A stretch of 64,000 nucleotides of DNA from Fibrobacter succinogenes (GTDB lineage: Bacteria > Fibrobacterota > Fibrobacteria > Fibrobacterales > Fibrobacteraceae), in the NCBI GenBank assembly GCA_902800815.1, contig CADCGB010000009.1:19903-83902 (forward strand), in the 5' to 3' direction. The notes beneath the pieces are model-generated. The model searched no databases. It saw only the letters and a list, made by a program, of their open reading frames with translations, and was not told where the DNA came from. Position 1 is the first letter of the stretch. Every line of letters starts with the position of its first letter. This document shows positions 17,541 to 26,695 of the stretch, piece after piece. Position numbers and translations under genes: made by a program.

Positions 17541-18809
17541 TTAAGCGTTATCCTGATAGAACACCTTCAGAAGACTGATCATATCAGCGTGATCCCTTGC
17601 CGCAGTCATCTCGCGGATACTGTGCATACTGAGCATGGGCTCGCCGATATCGACCGTCGGGATTCCGAGACTCGCCGAAACCGTAGGCCCGACCGTAGAG
17701 CCGCAAGGCATGTCGTTACGCATCACGAAGGTCTGACAGTTGATGTTCGCTTGTTCGCAAAGCAACTTGAGACGCGCATTGGAGTACACATCGCTCGCGT
17801 AGCGCTTTTGCGAATTTGTCTTCAATACAATTCCGCCACCCAGAATCGGGGCATGGTTCTGCTCGTGCTTCTGCGGGTAGTTCGGGTGTACCGCGTGCGC
17901 CATGTCGATAGAAAGCGCAAGGGAACTGGACGCAAGGATCGTATCGATATTCGGGACCTTGTCTGCATCGCAGAAAGAAGCCTGTAGGAACTCTTGCAGA
18001 ACGCTCTTCAGGAAGTTTCCGCCAGCACCTTCACGAGTCGTAGAACCGACTTCCTCGTTGTTGAAGAAGCACGCAACCGCAAAGTCATTTTCGAGCGGTT
18101 TGGTCGCAATAAACGCCTCGGCAATCGCATGGCAGCTGGAAAGGTTGTCGAGCCTCCCCGAATAGATCCACTCGTCGTGCATCCCGCCACGAGCAGCCTT
18201 CTGCGCATCGAACAACTGCACGTCAAAGTCAAGCAACTTCGCGCCCTCCGGGAGTTCCCGTTGCAGAGTTTCCTCAAACTTTTCGCCAGTAACCACACTC
18301 CACAGGGCATCGAGGTCCGTCTGGGGATTGACCTTCAGGCCATCCTGGTTCACGCCGCGGTTCAGGTGAACCGCCAACTGCGGTATGCGGAACAGCTTAT
18401 CGCCACGGAAAGTCTTGAGCTGCACTTCGCCGCCTTCCGCATAGGCAAGAACACCCGCGTATCCCAGATCGCGGTCCAGCCAGCTCGTGAAAATCGGGCT
18501 GCCGTATATCTCGGGATGGAGCGTCTGCACACCACCGGAAACCCGGTCGGGATTGGGTGTAATCTTCAGGGTCGGGAAATCCGTATGGGCAAGCGCAATA
18601 CGGAACCCGGGGAACTGGGCCGTACTCCTAGGGACACGGACCGCAATCACGGACGAACCGCGAACAACGCAGTATCCCTTGCCGGGTTCAATCCTTGCCG
18701 GCATCATGGGTTCGTAGAGGCAAAACCCAGCCGCCCGGAAGGCGGAAACCAGACCCGCCACCGTATGCGCAGGAGTCACCGAATTGTCCAGAAATTCAAA
18801 AAAGTCCAT
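17541..18809 (-). CDS. M18 family aminopeptidase
   Basis: The 422-residue enzyme matches the aspartyl aminopeptidase (DnpEP/ApeB) family, a cytoplasmic dodecameric zinc peptidase that removes N-terminal acidic residues. Zinc-site motifs are in order: IALAHTDFPTLKI (the usual form is AHTDSP), RLDNLSSC, FFNNEEVGS and SIDMAHAVHPNY, ending with a late His in GEPMLSMHSIREM. The length is normal. AGAGG lies 5 bases before the ATG. It is divergent from the mlaD-like gene with an 81-base AT-rich promoter region. Phe in place of Ser in the AHTD motif is a small deviation. Assignment is secure at the family level. Confidence 0.9.
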   Translation of the reverse strand: MDFFEFLDNSVTPAHTVAGLVSAFRAAGFCLYEPMMPARIEPGKGYCVVRGSSVIAVRVPRSTAQFPGFRIALAHTDFPTLKITPNPDRVSGGVQTLHPEIYGSPIFTSWLDRDLGYAGVLAYAEGGEVQLKTFRGDKLFRIPQLAVHLNRGVNQDGLKVNPQTDLDALWSVVTGEKFEETLQRELPEGAKLLDFDVQLFDAQKAARGGMHDEWIYSGRLDNLSSCHAIAEAFIATKPLENDFAVACFFNNEEVGSTTREGAGGNFLKSVLQEFLQASFCDADKVPNIDTILASSSLALSIDMAHAVHPNYPQKHEQNHAPILGGGIVLKTNSQKRYASDVYSNARLKLLCEQANINCQTFVMRNDMPCGSTVGPTVSASLGIPTVDIGEPMLSMHSIREMTAARDHADMISLLKVFYQDNA

Positions 18810-18890
18810 ATAAACCTCTTTTTTTCCTCAAAATATAAAACGTAAATTTTCCCATATACACAGTAAACGAATATTTATATATTTATCGAT

Positions 18891-19898
18891 ATGAAATTCA
18901 AACCCGTAAAGCAGATTAACTGGATGGAGATTTCCGGCCTCCTGGTAGGCGTGTTCTTTACGGTTGCCGTCATGATTTTTGCACTGGTCCTCTACACCAA
19001 GCTGTTCACGAGCGGCATGATCGGTGTCGAGGAATACCACCTGCACAGTACTTTTGAAAAGGCGCTCGGCCTCAGGCCCGGCACCCGCGTCCAGATTAGC
19101 GGCGTCGACGTTGGCCAGATTTCGGACATGGAAATCAAGGACAACGGCGTGTACCTGGAATTTACCCTCCGCAAGCAGTTCCAGAGCTGGATTACCGACA
19201 GCGCGACAGTCTACGCCATCCGCGACCAGAACCTGATCTCGGCGCGCGTGGTGACCATCGAATCCCGCAAGGGCGTGGGACGCATCCTCGAGGATGGAGA
19301 CTACCTGCCCCCGGGAAAGGCCCAGGATATCGAAACCGTGCTTGAAACGGCCAACGAACTGCTCGGGCGTGTGAACCTGCTTATCGATGCAGCCGACACG
19401 CTTGTCGCCATGGCGATGGATACAGGTACAACAGTCGGTGCCCTCTTCGGTTCCCGTGCACTGTACGACAACCTGAACACGCAGTTGCGCCGACTCAACG
19501 ACATTACACTCGCAGGCAAGAGCGCCCTGTTCAAGACGTCTAGCCTCCTCGACACGCTCCACAGCAACGTGCCCGGGCTCTTGCACAAGGTCGACGGCAT
19601 CACGGACGATGTTTCCGGCATGATGACCGAGCTCAAGCCGCTGCCCGGCAAGGTCGACAACCTCATGGGTAACGTCGAAGGCCTCATGGGCAAGGTCGAT
19701 GGTACAATGGGCAAGGTCGATGGCCTGCTGAAGGAAGTGGGCCAGGTGACTACCGGACTTTCGGACTTCATGGAATCTACGGAGCAGACGCTCCAGAACG
19801 CAGACGACCTGATGAGTGGCATCTCGAACATGTGGATTATCCGCAGGTCCATGCCTAGCAAGGATTCTGTACCCTTCATGGTGGAGACGCTATGGTAA
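18891..19898 (+). CDS. MlaD/MCE family membrane-anchored protein
   Basis: The 335-residue product has one N-terminal membrane segment (about 14-36) and an MCE domain (about 45-125) with LRPGTRVQISGVDVGQISDM and LISARVVTIES, the core of MlaD-type substrate-binding proteins that move phospholipids between membranes. The C-terminal half is a long helix with repeated GKVD and MGKVDG units (about 245-285), as in the coiled tunnels of MCE proteins. No MlaE permease or MlaF ATPase gene is adjacent. The downstream TPR gene overlaps by 7 bases. TATATT ends 7 bases before the ATG with no Shine-Dalgarno site, suggesting a leaderless mRNA. Confidence 0.85.
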   Translation: MKFKPVKQINWMEISGLLVGVFFTVAVMIFALVLYTKLFTSGMIGVEEYHLHSTFEKALGLRPGTRVQISGVDVGQISDMEIKDNGVYLEFTLRKQFQSWITDSATVYAIRDQNLISARVVTIESRKGVGRILEDGDYLPPGKAQDIETVLETANELLGRVNLLIDAADTLVAMAMDTGTTVGALFGSRALYDNLNTQLRRLNDITLAGKSALFKTSSLLDTLHSNVPGLLHKVDGITDDVSGMMTELKPLPGKVDNLMGNVEGLMGKVDGTMGKVDGLLKEVGQVTTGLSDFMESTEQTLQNADDLMSGISNMWIIRRSMPSKDSVPFMVETLW

Positions 19899-20662
19899 TG
19901 CGCAAGTTCGGCATAGCGGTTCTTCTCTCGCTTGCGACTATCGCAAGTGCATCCGATTCGGGCATTCTATCGTACCGGGCGCAGCGCTCGCTTGATGCGG
20001 GCAAGTTCGCAAAGAGTTACGGTCAGCTGGAACGAGCCCTGCTTGCCAGCCGTAAGGAATCCAACCTTCGCGCCGAAGCACGCGTGTTAATGGCGATGGC
20101 ACAGATCCGTACCATGAGCCTCGATTTTGCACTCGCCGATTCACTGATTGCACAGGTGCGCGAAAACGTTCTCGACAGGAACACGACCCTAAAGTTCCTT
20201 CAGGGCAAGGCGGCCCTCGCCAACGCGCAGGAAAAGTACGACGAGGCCATCAAGGTGTGTAATGCCGCCGACATGGACAAAGTGAAGAAATGCGACAAGC
20301 CCCTGCAGGCAGCATTCTTCTCTGAATGCGCTATCGCCCAGGCGGCATCCCGCAGGTCCGACGATGCAGAAGAATCGCTGAAAATGGTCGGAAAGCGCGC
20401 AGACAAGGATGGCGGATTCTACATCTACACCGCCGCCCGCATCGCAGATCTTACCGGCAAGGGCGAAGCGGATTCGCTCTACAAGGAAGCCGAAAGAAAA
20501 TCCATACAGGGCAATATCCCGTACATGACGGCGACAATCCTTTACCATCGCTCGCAGCTCAAGAGCACTCCGGCAGACGAAGCCGAAGACCTCAAGCTCC
20601 GCTGCAAGAACGCATTCGAGCTGATGGGACTCCCGAACAACGCAAAGCGCTGCGGGGAATAA
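19892..20662 (+). CDS. Secreted TPR-like helical repeat protein
   Basis: The 256-residue protein has a signal peptide (RKFGIAVLLSLATIASA) followed by helical hairpins that look like TPR or Sel1-type units across the rest of its length. It contains a few cysteines (KVCNAADMDKVKKCDK and the C-terminal LRCKNAF, AKRCGE) that could form disulfides in the periplasm. Its start overlaps the MlaD-like gene by 7 bases, and GGAG lies 5 bases before it, so the two are co-translated and probably act together in the envelope. An in-frame ATG at 19898 is an alternative start. No enzymatic function is suggested. Confidence 0.6.
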   Translation: MVMRKFGIAVLLSLATIASASDSGILSYRAQRSLDAGKFAKSYGQLERALLASRKESNLRAEARVLMAMAQIRTMSLDFALADSLIAQVRENVLDRNTTLKFLQGKAALANAQEKYDEAIKVCNAADMDKVKKCDKPLQAAFFSECAIAQAASRRSDDAEESLKMVGKRADKDGGFYIYTAARIADLTGKGEADSLYKEAERKSIQGNIPYMTATILYHRSQLKSTPADEAEDLKLRCKNAFELMGLPNNAKRCGE

Positions 20663-20672
20663 TTGCGACCCC

Positions 20673-20696
20673 CGGGATGTTTATTTCGGGATGTTT
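20673..20696 (+). repeat. Tandem 10-base direct repeat upstream of GH74
   Basis: CGGGATGTTT occurs twice, separated by ATTT, with a 14-base period. It lies about 120 bases before the xyloglucanase start and just after the TPR gene. It could be a regulator site. A small stem CTGCAC/GTGCAG is at about 20711-20734, between this repeat and the -10-like sequence. Confidence 0.4.
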
Positions 20697-20776
20697 GGTA
20701 TCGTAGAAAACTGCACAACGGCTTTTTCGTGCAGGGGCGCGCGGGCGATACGATTCCAGGAGACATAATATATATT

Positions 20777-20812
20777 CCTCACTACGGGGCTTTCCGTCCC
20801 GTTTATGTGAGG
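20777..20812 (+). promoter_or_regulatory. Hairpin covering the GH74 ribosome binding site
   Basis: CCTCAC (20777-20782) pairs with GTGAGG (20807-20812), and inside it ACGGG (20784-20788) pairs with CCCGT (20798-20802). GTGAGG is the Shine-Dalgarno region of the ATG at 20818, so folding would hide it. AT-rich -10-like sequence (TAATAT, TATATT) lies at 20766-20776; if transcription starts at 20782 or later the outer stem is shortened. Confidence 0.45.
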
Positions 20813-20817
20813 TGATT

Positions 20818-23661
20818 ATGGGTAACTTTTTCAGGCCCGCAGGCGCATTTCTCGCCATCGCGGGTGCATTTCTCGCCGTCCACGCAGCGACCGGCGAGGG
20901 CGATTTCAGCTGGAGCAACGTAAGCATGGGCGGCGGCGGGTTCGTAAGCGCCGTTATCGCCTCGCCCGTCGAAAAGAACGTGTTCTACGCGCGCACCGAC
21001 GTGGGCGGCGCATACCGCTGGAACGAGGAAACCAAGCGCTGGGAATCCATGATGGACTGGGTCGACGTGAGCGAACTCGGCCTGCTCGGGATCGAGGCCA
21101 TCGCGGTTGACCCGAAGGACGAAGGCAAGGTGTACATGATGGCGGGCACGAGCTACTTCAGCAACGCCCGCAGCGCCCTCCTGCGTTCTACGGACTACGG
21201 CAAGAGCTGGGAAGTGCACTACACCTGGGATTCCACGGGCGCGAAGGGCGGCGTGGTGATGGATTTCGGCGTTCACGGCAACGGCATGGGCCGCGGGAAC
21301 GGCGAAGCGCTCGCCATCGACCCGAACAATACCGACATCATGTTCTACGGTTCGAGAAGATCCGGACTCTGGAAATCAAGCGACAACGGTTCCACCTGGA
21401 GCCACGTGGATTCCTGGACCGCGGCCGCCGGGAGCGACACCACCTGGAACGGCTCCGGGTTCAGTTTCGTGCAGTTCGCGCCAGGCAGTTCCAGCACGCT
21501 CTACGCCGGATTCCTGCGCGAAGGGAGCACGGCAAAATCCACGTTCGAGAACGTGTTCACCTCGACAGACGCGGGCAAGACCTGGAAACCGCTCCCGATT
21601 CCCGACTCGCTACGCACAACCGCGGGTGGCGCGAAGGTCCGCCTGATGCCGCAGCGCGCGGTCGTCTCGAAGGACGGCGGCACGCTCACCGTCACGTTCG
21701 CCGACGGCGCGGGCCCGCATTCCATGGGCTGGGACGAAGGCTGGGGCATGATATACGACGGGTTCGGCCGCGGGGCTGTGCTACAGTGCGATATCGCGAC
21801 GCTCACCTGGACCGACGTCTCGCCGGAAGACTACATCGATGACGGCAACACGGGCGCGTCGGAATACGACAACGCCGACTACGCCGACATGGAAAACTAC
21901 ACCTACATTGCACCCTACGGCGGCATATCCATCAATCCGGAAGACCCGAACGAGATGGTCGTCACCACGGAAGGCTACCGAGGCCCGCAATTCTGGTACA
22001 TCGCCACCGACGGCGAAGACGGCAAGTGGAGCGACCAGTGGGGTTCCAACATCTTCCGCACCACGGACGGCGGCAAGACATGGGTCGCAAGCTTCAAGTA
22101 CTACTGGATGGAAGGCGGCTACTACCCCACCGTCAAGCAGATGGACGAGAACGGAATCGGCTGGATGCAGGGAGGTTCCATCCACTGGTCGGGCAGCGCG
22201 GCAATCGACCCGTTCAACCCCAAGCGCGTATTCGTGAGTTCCGGCAACGGCATCTTCCGCTGCGACAACATGGACGACTACGAGGTGATACCTGCGGGAA
22301 CGTTCGATTCCACGACAAACTACTACTATTCAAGCGACGAGGCGGTCCAGGGCCAGGTATGGCACTTCAACGCACACGGCATCGAGGAGACCGTCCCCTA
22401 CGAGGTGGTAAGCATTCCCGGAGGCCCGCTAATTTCCGTCATCGCCGACTATGACGGATTCAGGCACGAGGACATCTCGAAGTTCCCCGCCCACAGGCAC
22501 CTCACCTCCGTCTCGGGCACCAACACCTCCCTCGGTTCCACGTGGGCACTCGCCTACGCCCCGAAATCGGGAACGCTCGTGAAGGTGAGCGCCACCCGCG
22601 CCTACGAAGGGCAGTACAACGACGTGCCCATCGACCCGGTGCAGGTCTCGAAGGATTCCGGGCGCACCTGGAGCGTGGCCACCTACGGAAGCCTCGACAA
22701 AAACTACAAGGAAGGCACGGTCGCAATTTCTACCGACGGGAGCACAATCGTGTGGGTACCGGGTAGCGGAACCACCACCGTTTACCGCCAGGTAAATTCC
22801 GGATGGGAAACCGTATCGGGAATCGACAACGCGTCATTCGTCGTGGGCGACCCCGAAAATGCAAGCGTGTTCTATGCATACAACCGAACAACGGGAGAAT
22901 TCTTCAGGAGCGAAGACAAGGGCGGCACTTTCACGAAGGTGAGCGAACCCGGCAAGAGCAACGACAAGAAGTTCCGCGCCATCCCGGGATACGAAGGCGA
23001 CCTCTGGCTCCCTATCGCCGAAAGGAACGAGACCGGCGACCCCGTGACAGGCAAGCTGCTCCACTCCACCGACGGCGGCAAGAGCTGGACACCCGCAGAG
23101 GGCATAGGCTACTGCGAGGCCGTAGGCTACGGGAAGTCAAAGACTGCAGGCGGCTACCCCGCGATCTACGCGTTCGGCAAGGTGGGTGAAACCGTAGGCG
23201 TGTTCGGGAGCGACGATGCAGGCAAGACATGGACCCGCGTGAACGACGACGGGCACGAATACGGCGGGCTCGCGAACGGCGAGTTCGTGATGGGCGACAT
23301 GAATACCTACGGAGTCGTCTACATGAGCACGGCGGGCAGGGGAATCGCGGCACGCGTCCCGAGCGACTGGAACATGGGCACGAGCGAATCCGGCGGAACG
23401 ACAGCGATTGCCCGGAAGGCAAAGCCCGAAGGATTCGGGAGCGTAAACTACAGGAACGGCAACCTGGAATTCGTGCTGGACAACGCAAGCATGCGCCTGA
23501 CCGTATTCGACATGCGTGGGAAAAACGTGTACGACAAAACCTTCGCAAAGTCGGGCAGCGTACCCGTAAGGAGCCTCGCGAAATCGAAGGGCACGTACTA
23601 CGTGAGGGCGACAAGCAACGGCAAGATGCTGTTCAGCACCCGCATTGCAATAACACGATAA
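20818..23661 (+). CDS. Secreted GH74 xyloglucanase with C-terminal sorting domain
   Basis: The 947-residue protein has a signal peptide and a double seven-bladed propeller of GH74 type. The N-terminal ASPVEKNVFYARTDVGGAYR carries the conserved Asp of the family. BNR/Asp-box-like turns recur (STDYGKSWE, SSDNGSTWS, TTDGGKTWV, SEDKGGTFT, STDGGKSWT, SDDAGKTWT). GH74 enzymes cleave xyloglucan backbones. The last 75 residues (LTVFDMRGKNVYDKTF, GTYYVRA) form the same T9SS-like sorting domain as the GH10 enzyme. I chose the ATG at 20818 over a GTG at 20812 because the latter lies in the Shine-Dalgarno sequence. A hairpin can hide that site. The gene converges with the next gene, 3 bases apart. Confidence 0.92.
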   Translation: MGNFFRPAGAFLAIAGAFLAVHAATGEGDFSWSNVSMGGGGFVSAVIASPVEKNVFYARTDVGGAYRWNEETKRWESMMDWVDVSELGLLGIEAIAVDPKDEGKVYMMAGTSYFSNARSALLRSTDYGKSWEVHYTWDSTGAKGGVVMDFGVHGNGMGRGNGEALAIDPNNTDIMFYGSRRSGLWKSSDNGSTWSHVDSWTAAAGSDTTWNGSGFSFVQFAPGSSSTLYAGFLREGSTAKSTFENVFTSTDAGKTWKPLPIPDSLRTTAGGAKVRLMPQRAVVSKDGGTLTVTFADGAGPHSMGWDEGWGMIYDGFGRGAVLQCDIATLTWTDVSPEDYIDDGNTGASEYDNADYADMENYTYIAPYGGISINPEDPNEMVVTTEGYRGPQFWYIATDGEDGKWSDQWGSNIFRTTDGGKTWVASFKYYWMEGGYYPTVKQMDENGIGWMQGGSIHWSGSAAIDPFNPKRVFVSSGNGIFRCDNMDDYEVIPAGTFDSTTNYYYSSDEAVQGQVWHFNAHGIEETVPYEVVSIPGGPLISVIADYDGFRHEDISKFPAHRHLTSVSGTNTSLGSTWALAYAPKSGTLVKVSATRAYEGQYNDVPIDPVQVSKDSGRTWSVATYGSLDKNYKEGTVAISTDGSTIVWVPGSGTTTVYRQVNSGWETVSGIDNASFVVGDPENASVFYAYNRTTGEFFRSEDKGGTFTKVSEPGKSNDKKFRAIPGYEGDLWLPIAERNETGDPVTGKLLHSTDGGKSWTPAEGIGYCEAVGYGKSKTAGGYPAIYAFGKVGETVGVFGSDDAGKTWTRVNDDGHEYGGLANGEFVMGDMNTYGVVYMSTAGRGIAARVPSDWNMGTSESGGTTAIARKAKPEGFGSVNYRNGNLEFVLDNASMRLTVFDMRGKNVYDKTFAKSGSVPVRSLAKSKGTYYVRATSNGKMLFSTRIAITR

Positions 23662-23664
23662 GGA

Positions 23665-24540
23665 TTAATTGGCGGGAGTTTCCGCTGCATTACCCGTGGC
23701 ACCGTCCACGGGTTTTTCTTTTGCATTTTCTGCGACGGGTTCTACTGCGCCAGTTTCCTCTTCCTTCTTCTCAACCTTCTTCAAGGTGAGCAAGTGCGCA
23801 AACGCATAAAGCGGAGAGACCCTTCCATCGGCGAACGCGTCGATGGTGTTTTTCACTTCATTATAAACCGTGGAGTCCGCACTAGCCTTGATGTTCACGC
23901 CTCGGTAGCCCAAAACACGGAAAGTCTTGTTGTAGAAACTCTCGCGGAACTTCTTGAAGCGGGGTTGCATTACGTCGTTCATGATCATCTCGAGCGCAGT
24001 CTCCGTCTGTTCGGCATCGAGTTCAAACGTGCGGTACATCAGGCGAATGTGCTGCGGGATCGTCGTATCGGGGCTATCGAAATACGGGCGCATCACGTCA
24101 GCAGCGGCACGCGAGTCGGGGTAAGGACCTTTCGAAAGTCGAAGAGCAAAACTGACCGCCAGTCGCCACTGGTCCGGGAAAGTCTTGATAGCCCGGCGCA
24201 TCACGATAAAGTCCGTAGTATCCTGCGTATCAATCGGGGTAACGCTACCGACAAAGTAATACGGCGTGTAGAACAGGCTATCGAGTTCGGTGCAGAGGTT
24301 CGCCACATGGCTCAGGTGGTCGTACTCCTTGCCCGAAAGGAAGCTCTCGCCCAGCGAGGTGAGTCCCTTGATCCACAAGAGCCCTGCAAACGAGGCTTTG
24401 TTCCCTGCAGCAAGGTACTTCACCGAAGACGACTTCGGCAAGAACGAATCCTCGGTAAACTTATCGGGCAGGGGCTTCGCAAAATTGAAGGCCACCGCGA
24501 TGAGCGCAACCGCAAGGACTAGGGGAACAAGGAACCGCAT
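23665..24540 (-). CDS. Membrane-anchored protein of unknown function
   Basis: The 291-residue product has one N-terminal hydrophobic segment (about 3-20) that could be a membrane anchor or signal peptide, then a helical body (about 30-240) and a low-complexity Glu/Ala/Lys tail (about 250-291). The body has pairs of helices with VANLCTELDSLFYTPYYFVG and RRAIKTFPDQWRLAVSFALR, resembling TPR-type spacing without a clear consensus. It lies 23 bases downstream of pyrF on the same strand, so it may be the last gene of the ispA-dxs-trmH-pyrF operon. I do not recognise the family. Confidence 0.55.
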   Translation of the reverse strand: MRFLVPLVLAVALIAVAFNFAKPLPDKFTEDSFLPKSSSVKYLAAGNKASFAGLLWIKGLTSLGESFLSGKEYDHLSHVANLCTELDSLFYTPYYFVGSVTPIDTQDTTDFIVMRRAIKTFPDQWRLAVSFALRLSKGPYPDSRAAADVMRPYFDSPDTTIPQHIRLMYRTFELDAEQTETALEMIMNDVMQPRFKKFRESFYNKTFRVLGYRGVNIKASADSTVYNEVKNTIDAFADGRVSPLYAFAHLLTLKKVEKKEEETGAVEPVAENAKEKPVDGATGNAAETPAN

Positions 24541-24563
24541 GGGAAGCCAACCTTCGTGATAGT

Positions 24564-25451
24564 CTAGAAGTTACAGGCCTCGGCCAGCTTTTCGAGGGCA
24601 TCGATGCAGTCATTCGCGAAATTCGCCGGCGTATTGTTGCGCTGCCAGGCAAAGTTCAGGCCGCTGCTGCTATTGAGCACGTGGAACTTGCGCTTGCCGC
24701 CACCGTTAGCGATTGCGGTAAGGACCGTCTTCGCATCGCCACCCTGCCCGCCGGGCACGCCCGGGATAGACACGCCCGGAATCAGGAACGGAATCTCGTG
24801 CTTCTTCGCCACCGTGTAGGCGGTAATCTGCTCGAGTTCTTCGGGGTGGGTCGCACCCACGACAGCGCCCAGGTAACCGAGGGAGCCATCCCATTCCATA
24901 ATCTTGTCGGCGACGGAGTAGAACGCCTGCGCATTGTCACGCGGGTCGTCACTGCGCACCACAGTCATGTCCTGGAAGTCATGAGCGCCCTTGTTGCTCG
25001 TACGGAGCAGCACGTACGCGCCGTTCTCGGAATTCTCGCGGATGAACGGGCCAACGGAATCAGCCCCCATCCAGGGCGAAACCGTAACCGCGTCAGCACC
25101 ATACACATCGTAGGCGGCGTTCGCGTATGCCGCACTCGACTTGCCGATATCGCCACGCTTCGCATCGAGAATCACCGGGATTCCCGCGCTCCTGTAGGCG
25201 GCAATGAGTTCCTGCAACACGAGCATCGCCTGCACGCTCACACACTCGTAATACGCGCTGTTCGGCTTCACCACCGCGGGCGTCACGTTACGCTTGAGCG
25301 CGCATTCCAGAATGTCGAGGTAAAAGCGCTTGATCTTTTCCTCGGCGCTCCCTTCAAGCGGAATGAGTTTCAGCACCGGGTCCATGCCGAGGCATACCGG
25401 GTTGCCGCACTGGGCAATACGCTGTTCGAGACGTGTATGGAAATTCGCCAT
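24564..25451 (-). CDS. pyrF: Orotidine 5'-phosphate decarboxylase
   Basis: The 295-residue enzyme converts OMP to UMP in pyrimidine synthesis. It matches the longer type-2 PyrF subfamily: CLGMDPVLKLIP near the start, the catalytic Lys motif VILDAKRGDIGKSS near the middle, DAVTVSPWMGADS, and LLRTSNKGAHDFQ. The ending FLIPGVSIPGVPGGQGGD contains the phosphate-binding glycines. Its start overlaps the trmH stop by one base (TAATG), part of a chain of such overlaps from ispA. The assignment is firm. Pairing with isoprenoid genes seems to be a local operon arrangement rather than a pathway link. Confidence 0.95.
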   Translation of the reverse strand: MANFHTRLEQRIAQCGNPVCLGMDPVLKLIPLEGSAEEKIKRFYLDILECALKRNVTPAVVKPNSAYYECVSVQAMLVLQELIAAYRSAGIPVILDAKRGDIGKSSAAYANAAYDVYGADAVTVSPWMGADSVGPFIRENSENGAYVLLRTSNKGAHDFQDMTVVRSDDPRDNAQAFYSVADKIMEWDGSLGYLGAVVGATHPEELEQITAYTVAKKHEIPFLIPGVSIPGVPGGQGGDAKTVLTAIANGGGKRKFHVLNSSSGLNFAWQRNNTPANFANDCIDALEKLAEACNF

Positions 25452-26695
25452 TACTTGAGTTCCTCCTGGATCTGGGCGGCCTCGTAACTGAGGATGCCGT
25501 GAGCCACAGAAACGTTGAGCGATTCAAGTTCGCTGCTCATCGGGATCTTGACCGTCTCGTCGGCAAGCTCGATGAAGTACGGGTTGGTACCTGCGCCCTC
25601 GTTACCCACGAGGAACGCCATCTTGCGGAGCTTGCGGGCGGGAATGTCGCGGAGGGTCTGCTTTGCATGCAGGTCGGTCGCGATAATCGTGTAGCCCTTG
25701 CTACGCAGGAAGTTGATATGGTCGATAAGGTCGATATCGAACTCGAAAGGCACGCGCAGGAAGGTTCCCGAGGAACCGCGCACCACCTTCGGGTTGAACG
25801 GGCTTACCGTGCCACGGCCTAGCACCATGCCGTCGGAACCAAAGCCGAGGCTCGTGCGGAAGAGCGTGCCGAGGTTGCCCGGATCCTGCACGGCATCCAC
25901 GAGCGTAATCACGCTGCGGCTGGATTCGTATACAGGCTTGGTGTTCGCAATGCGGCAGTGAGCGATAATCCCCTGCGTGGTAACCGTAGAGGAAATCTGC
26001 TTCATCTTGTCGGCCTCGAGCACGTGAATCGTAATCTCGGCATCGTTAATCTTCTCGATGAGGGCTTCGTTCTCGAAGTCCTCGGCCACGTACACGGCGA
26101 TGACGATTTCCCTGTGCTTGGTGACAAGTTCGTCCACAACGTGCACGCCTTCACCCAGGAATCGGCCTTCGCGTTCACGGCCCTTCTCGGTCGTGATGGC
26201 GAGGAGCTTGCGGAACCAGGGCGGGTTGCCGGCGCTTTCCGGGGCAGTTTCTGCCTGGGCGGCGCGGGCTTCGAGTGCGGCCTCGTCGATATTCTCGTCG
26301 ACAACGGTTTCCTTCTGTTCGGGGCGCTGGCGGTAGACCGGAGCGTTCTCCACATCGTCAAACTTGCGGAACGGGCGGTCGCCACGCTTGCCAAAGCGGT
26401 CACCGAAACGTCCACCTTCGCGACGGCCGAACGGGCGGTCGCCAAAGCGGCGCGGGCGGCGTTCGCGGTCAAAGCGGCCTTCGCCTTCACCACGCCTGCC
26501 AAAATCTTCGCGCTTGCTGCCATCTTCACGCAGGCCACGCGGGCGGTCGTCCCTGCGGGTGCGGGGGCGGTCACCGAAATTCTTCTGCTCGCGGGAATCG
26601 TCATCACGACGCGGACGGCGTTCGTCCTTCTTCTCGCTTACCCCGAACTTGCGGTCCAGAGTCATTCTCACTGTGCGCTTCTTTTCTTCGCTCAT
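25451..26695 (-). CDS. TrmH/SpoU family RNA 2'-O-methyltransferase with disordered N-terminus
   Basis: Residues about 155-414 form a SpoU-type methyltransferase with an N-terminal substrate-binding domain. The knot motifs are all present: VDAVQDPGNLGTLFRTSLGF, LVGNEGAG and IPMSSELESLNVSVAHGILS. The first 110 residues are an unusual Arg/Asp/Glu/Gly-rich tract (RRPRRDDDSREQKNFGDRPR and similar) that looks disordered and may bind RNA. The target could be 23S rRNA, as for RlmB, or another RNA. The gene overlaps dxs by 4 bases (ATGA) and pyrF by one base, so translation is coupled. Confidence 0.88.
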   Translation of the reverse strand: MSEEKKRTVRMTLDRKFGVSEKKDERRPRRDDDSREQKNFGDRPRTRRDDRPRGLREDGSKREDFGRRGEGEGRFDRERRPRRFGDRPFGRREGGRFGDRFGKRGDRPFRKFDDVENAPVYRQRPEQKETVVDENIDEAALEARAAQAETAPESAGNPPWFRKLLAITTEKGREREGRFLGEGVHVVDELVTKHREIVIAVYVAEDFENEALIEKINDAEITIHVLEADKMKQISSTVTTQGIIAHCRIANTKPVYESSRSVITLVDAVQDPGNLGTLFRTSLGFGSDGMVLGRGTVSPFNPKVVRGSSGTFLRVPFEFDIDLIDHINFLRSKGYTIIATDLHAKQTLRDIPARKLRKMAFLVGNEGAGTNPYFIELADETVKIPMSSELESLNVSVAHGILSYEAAQIQEELK

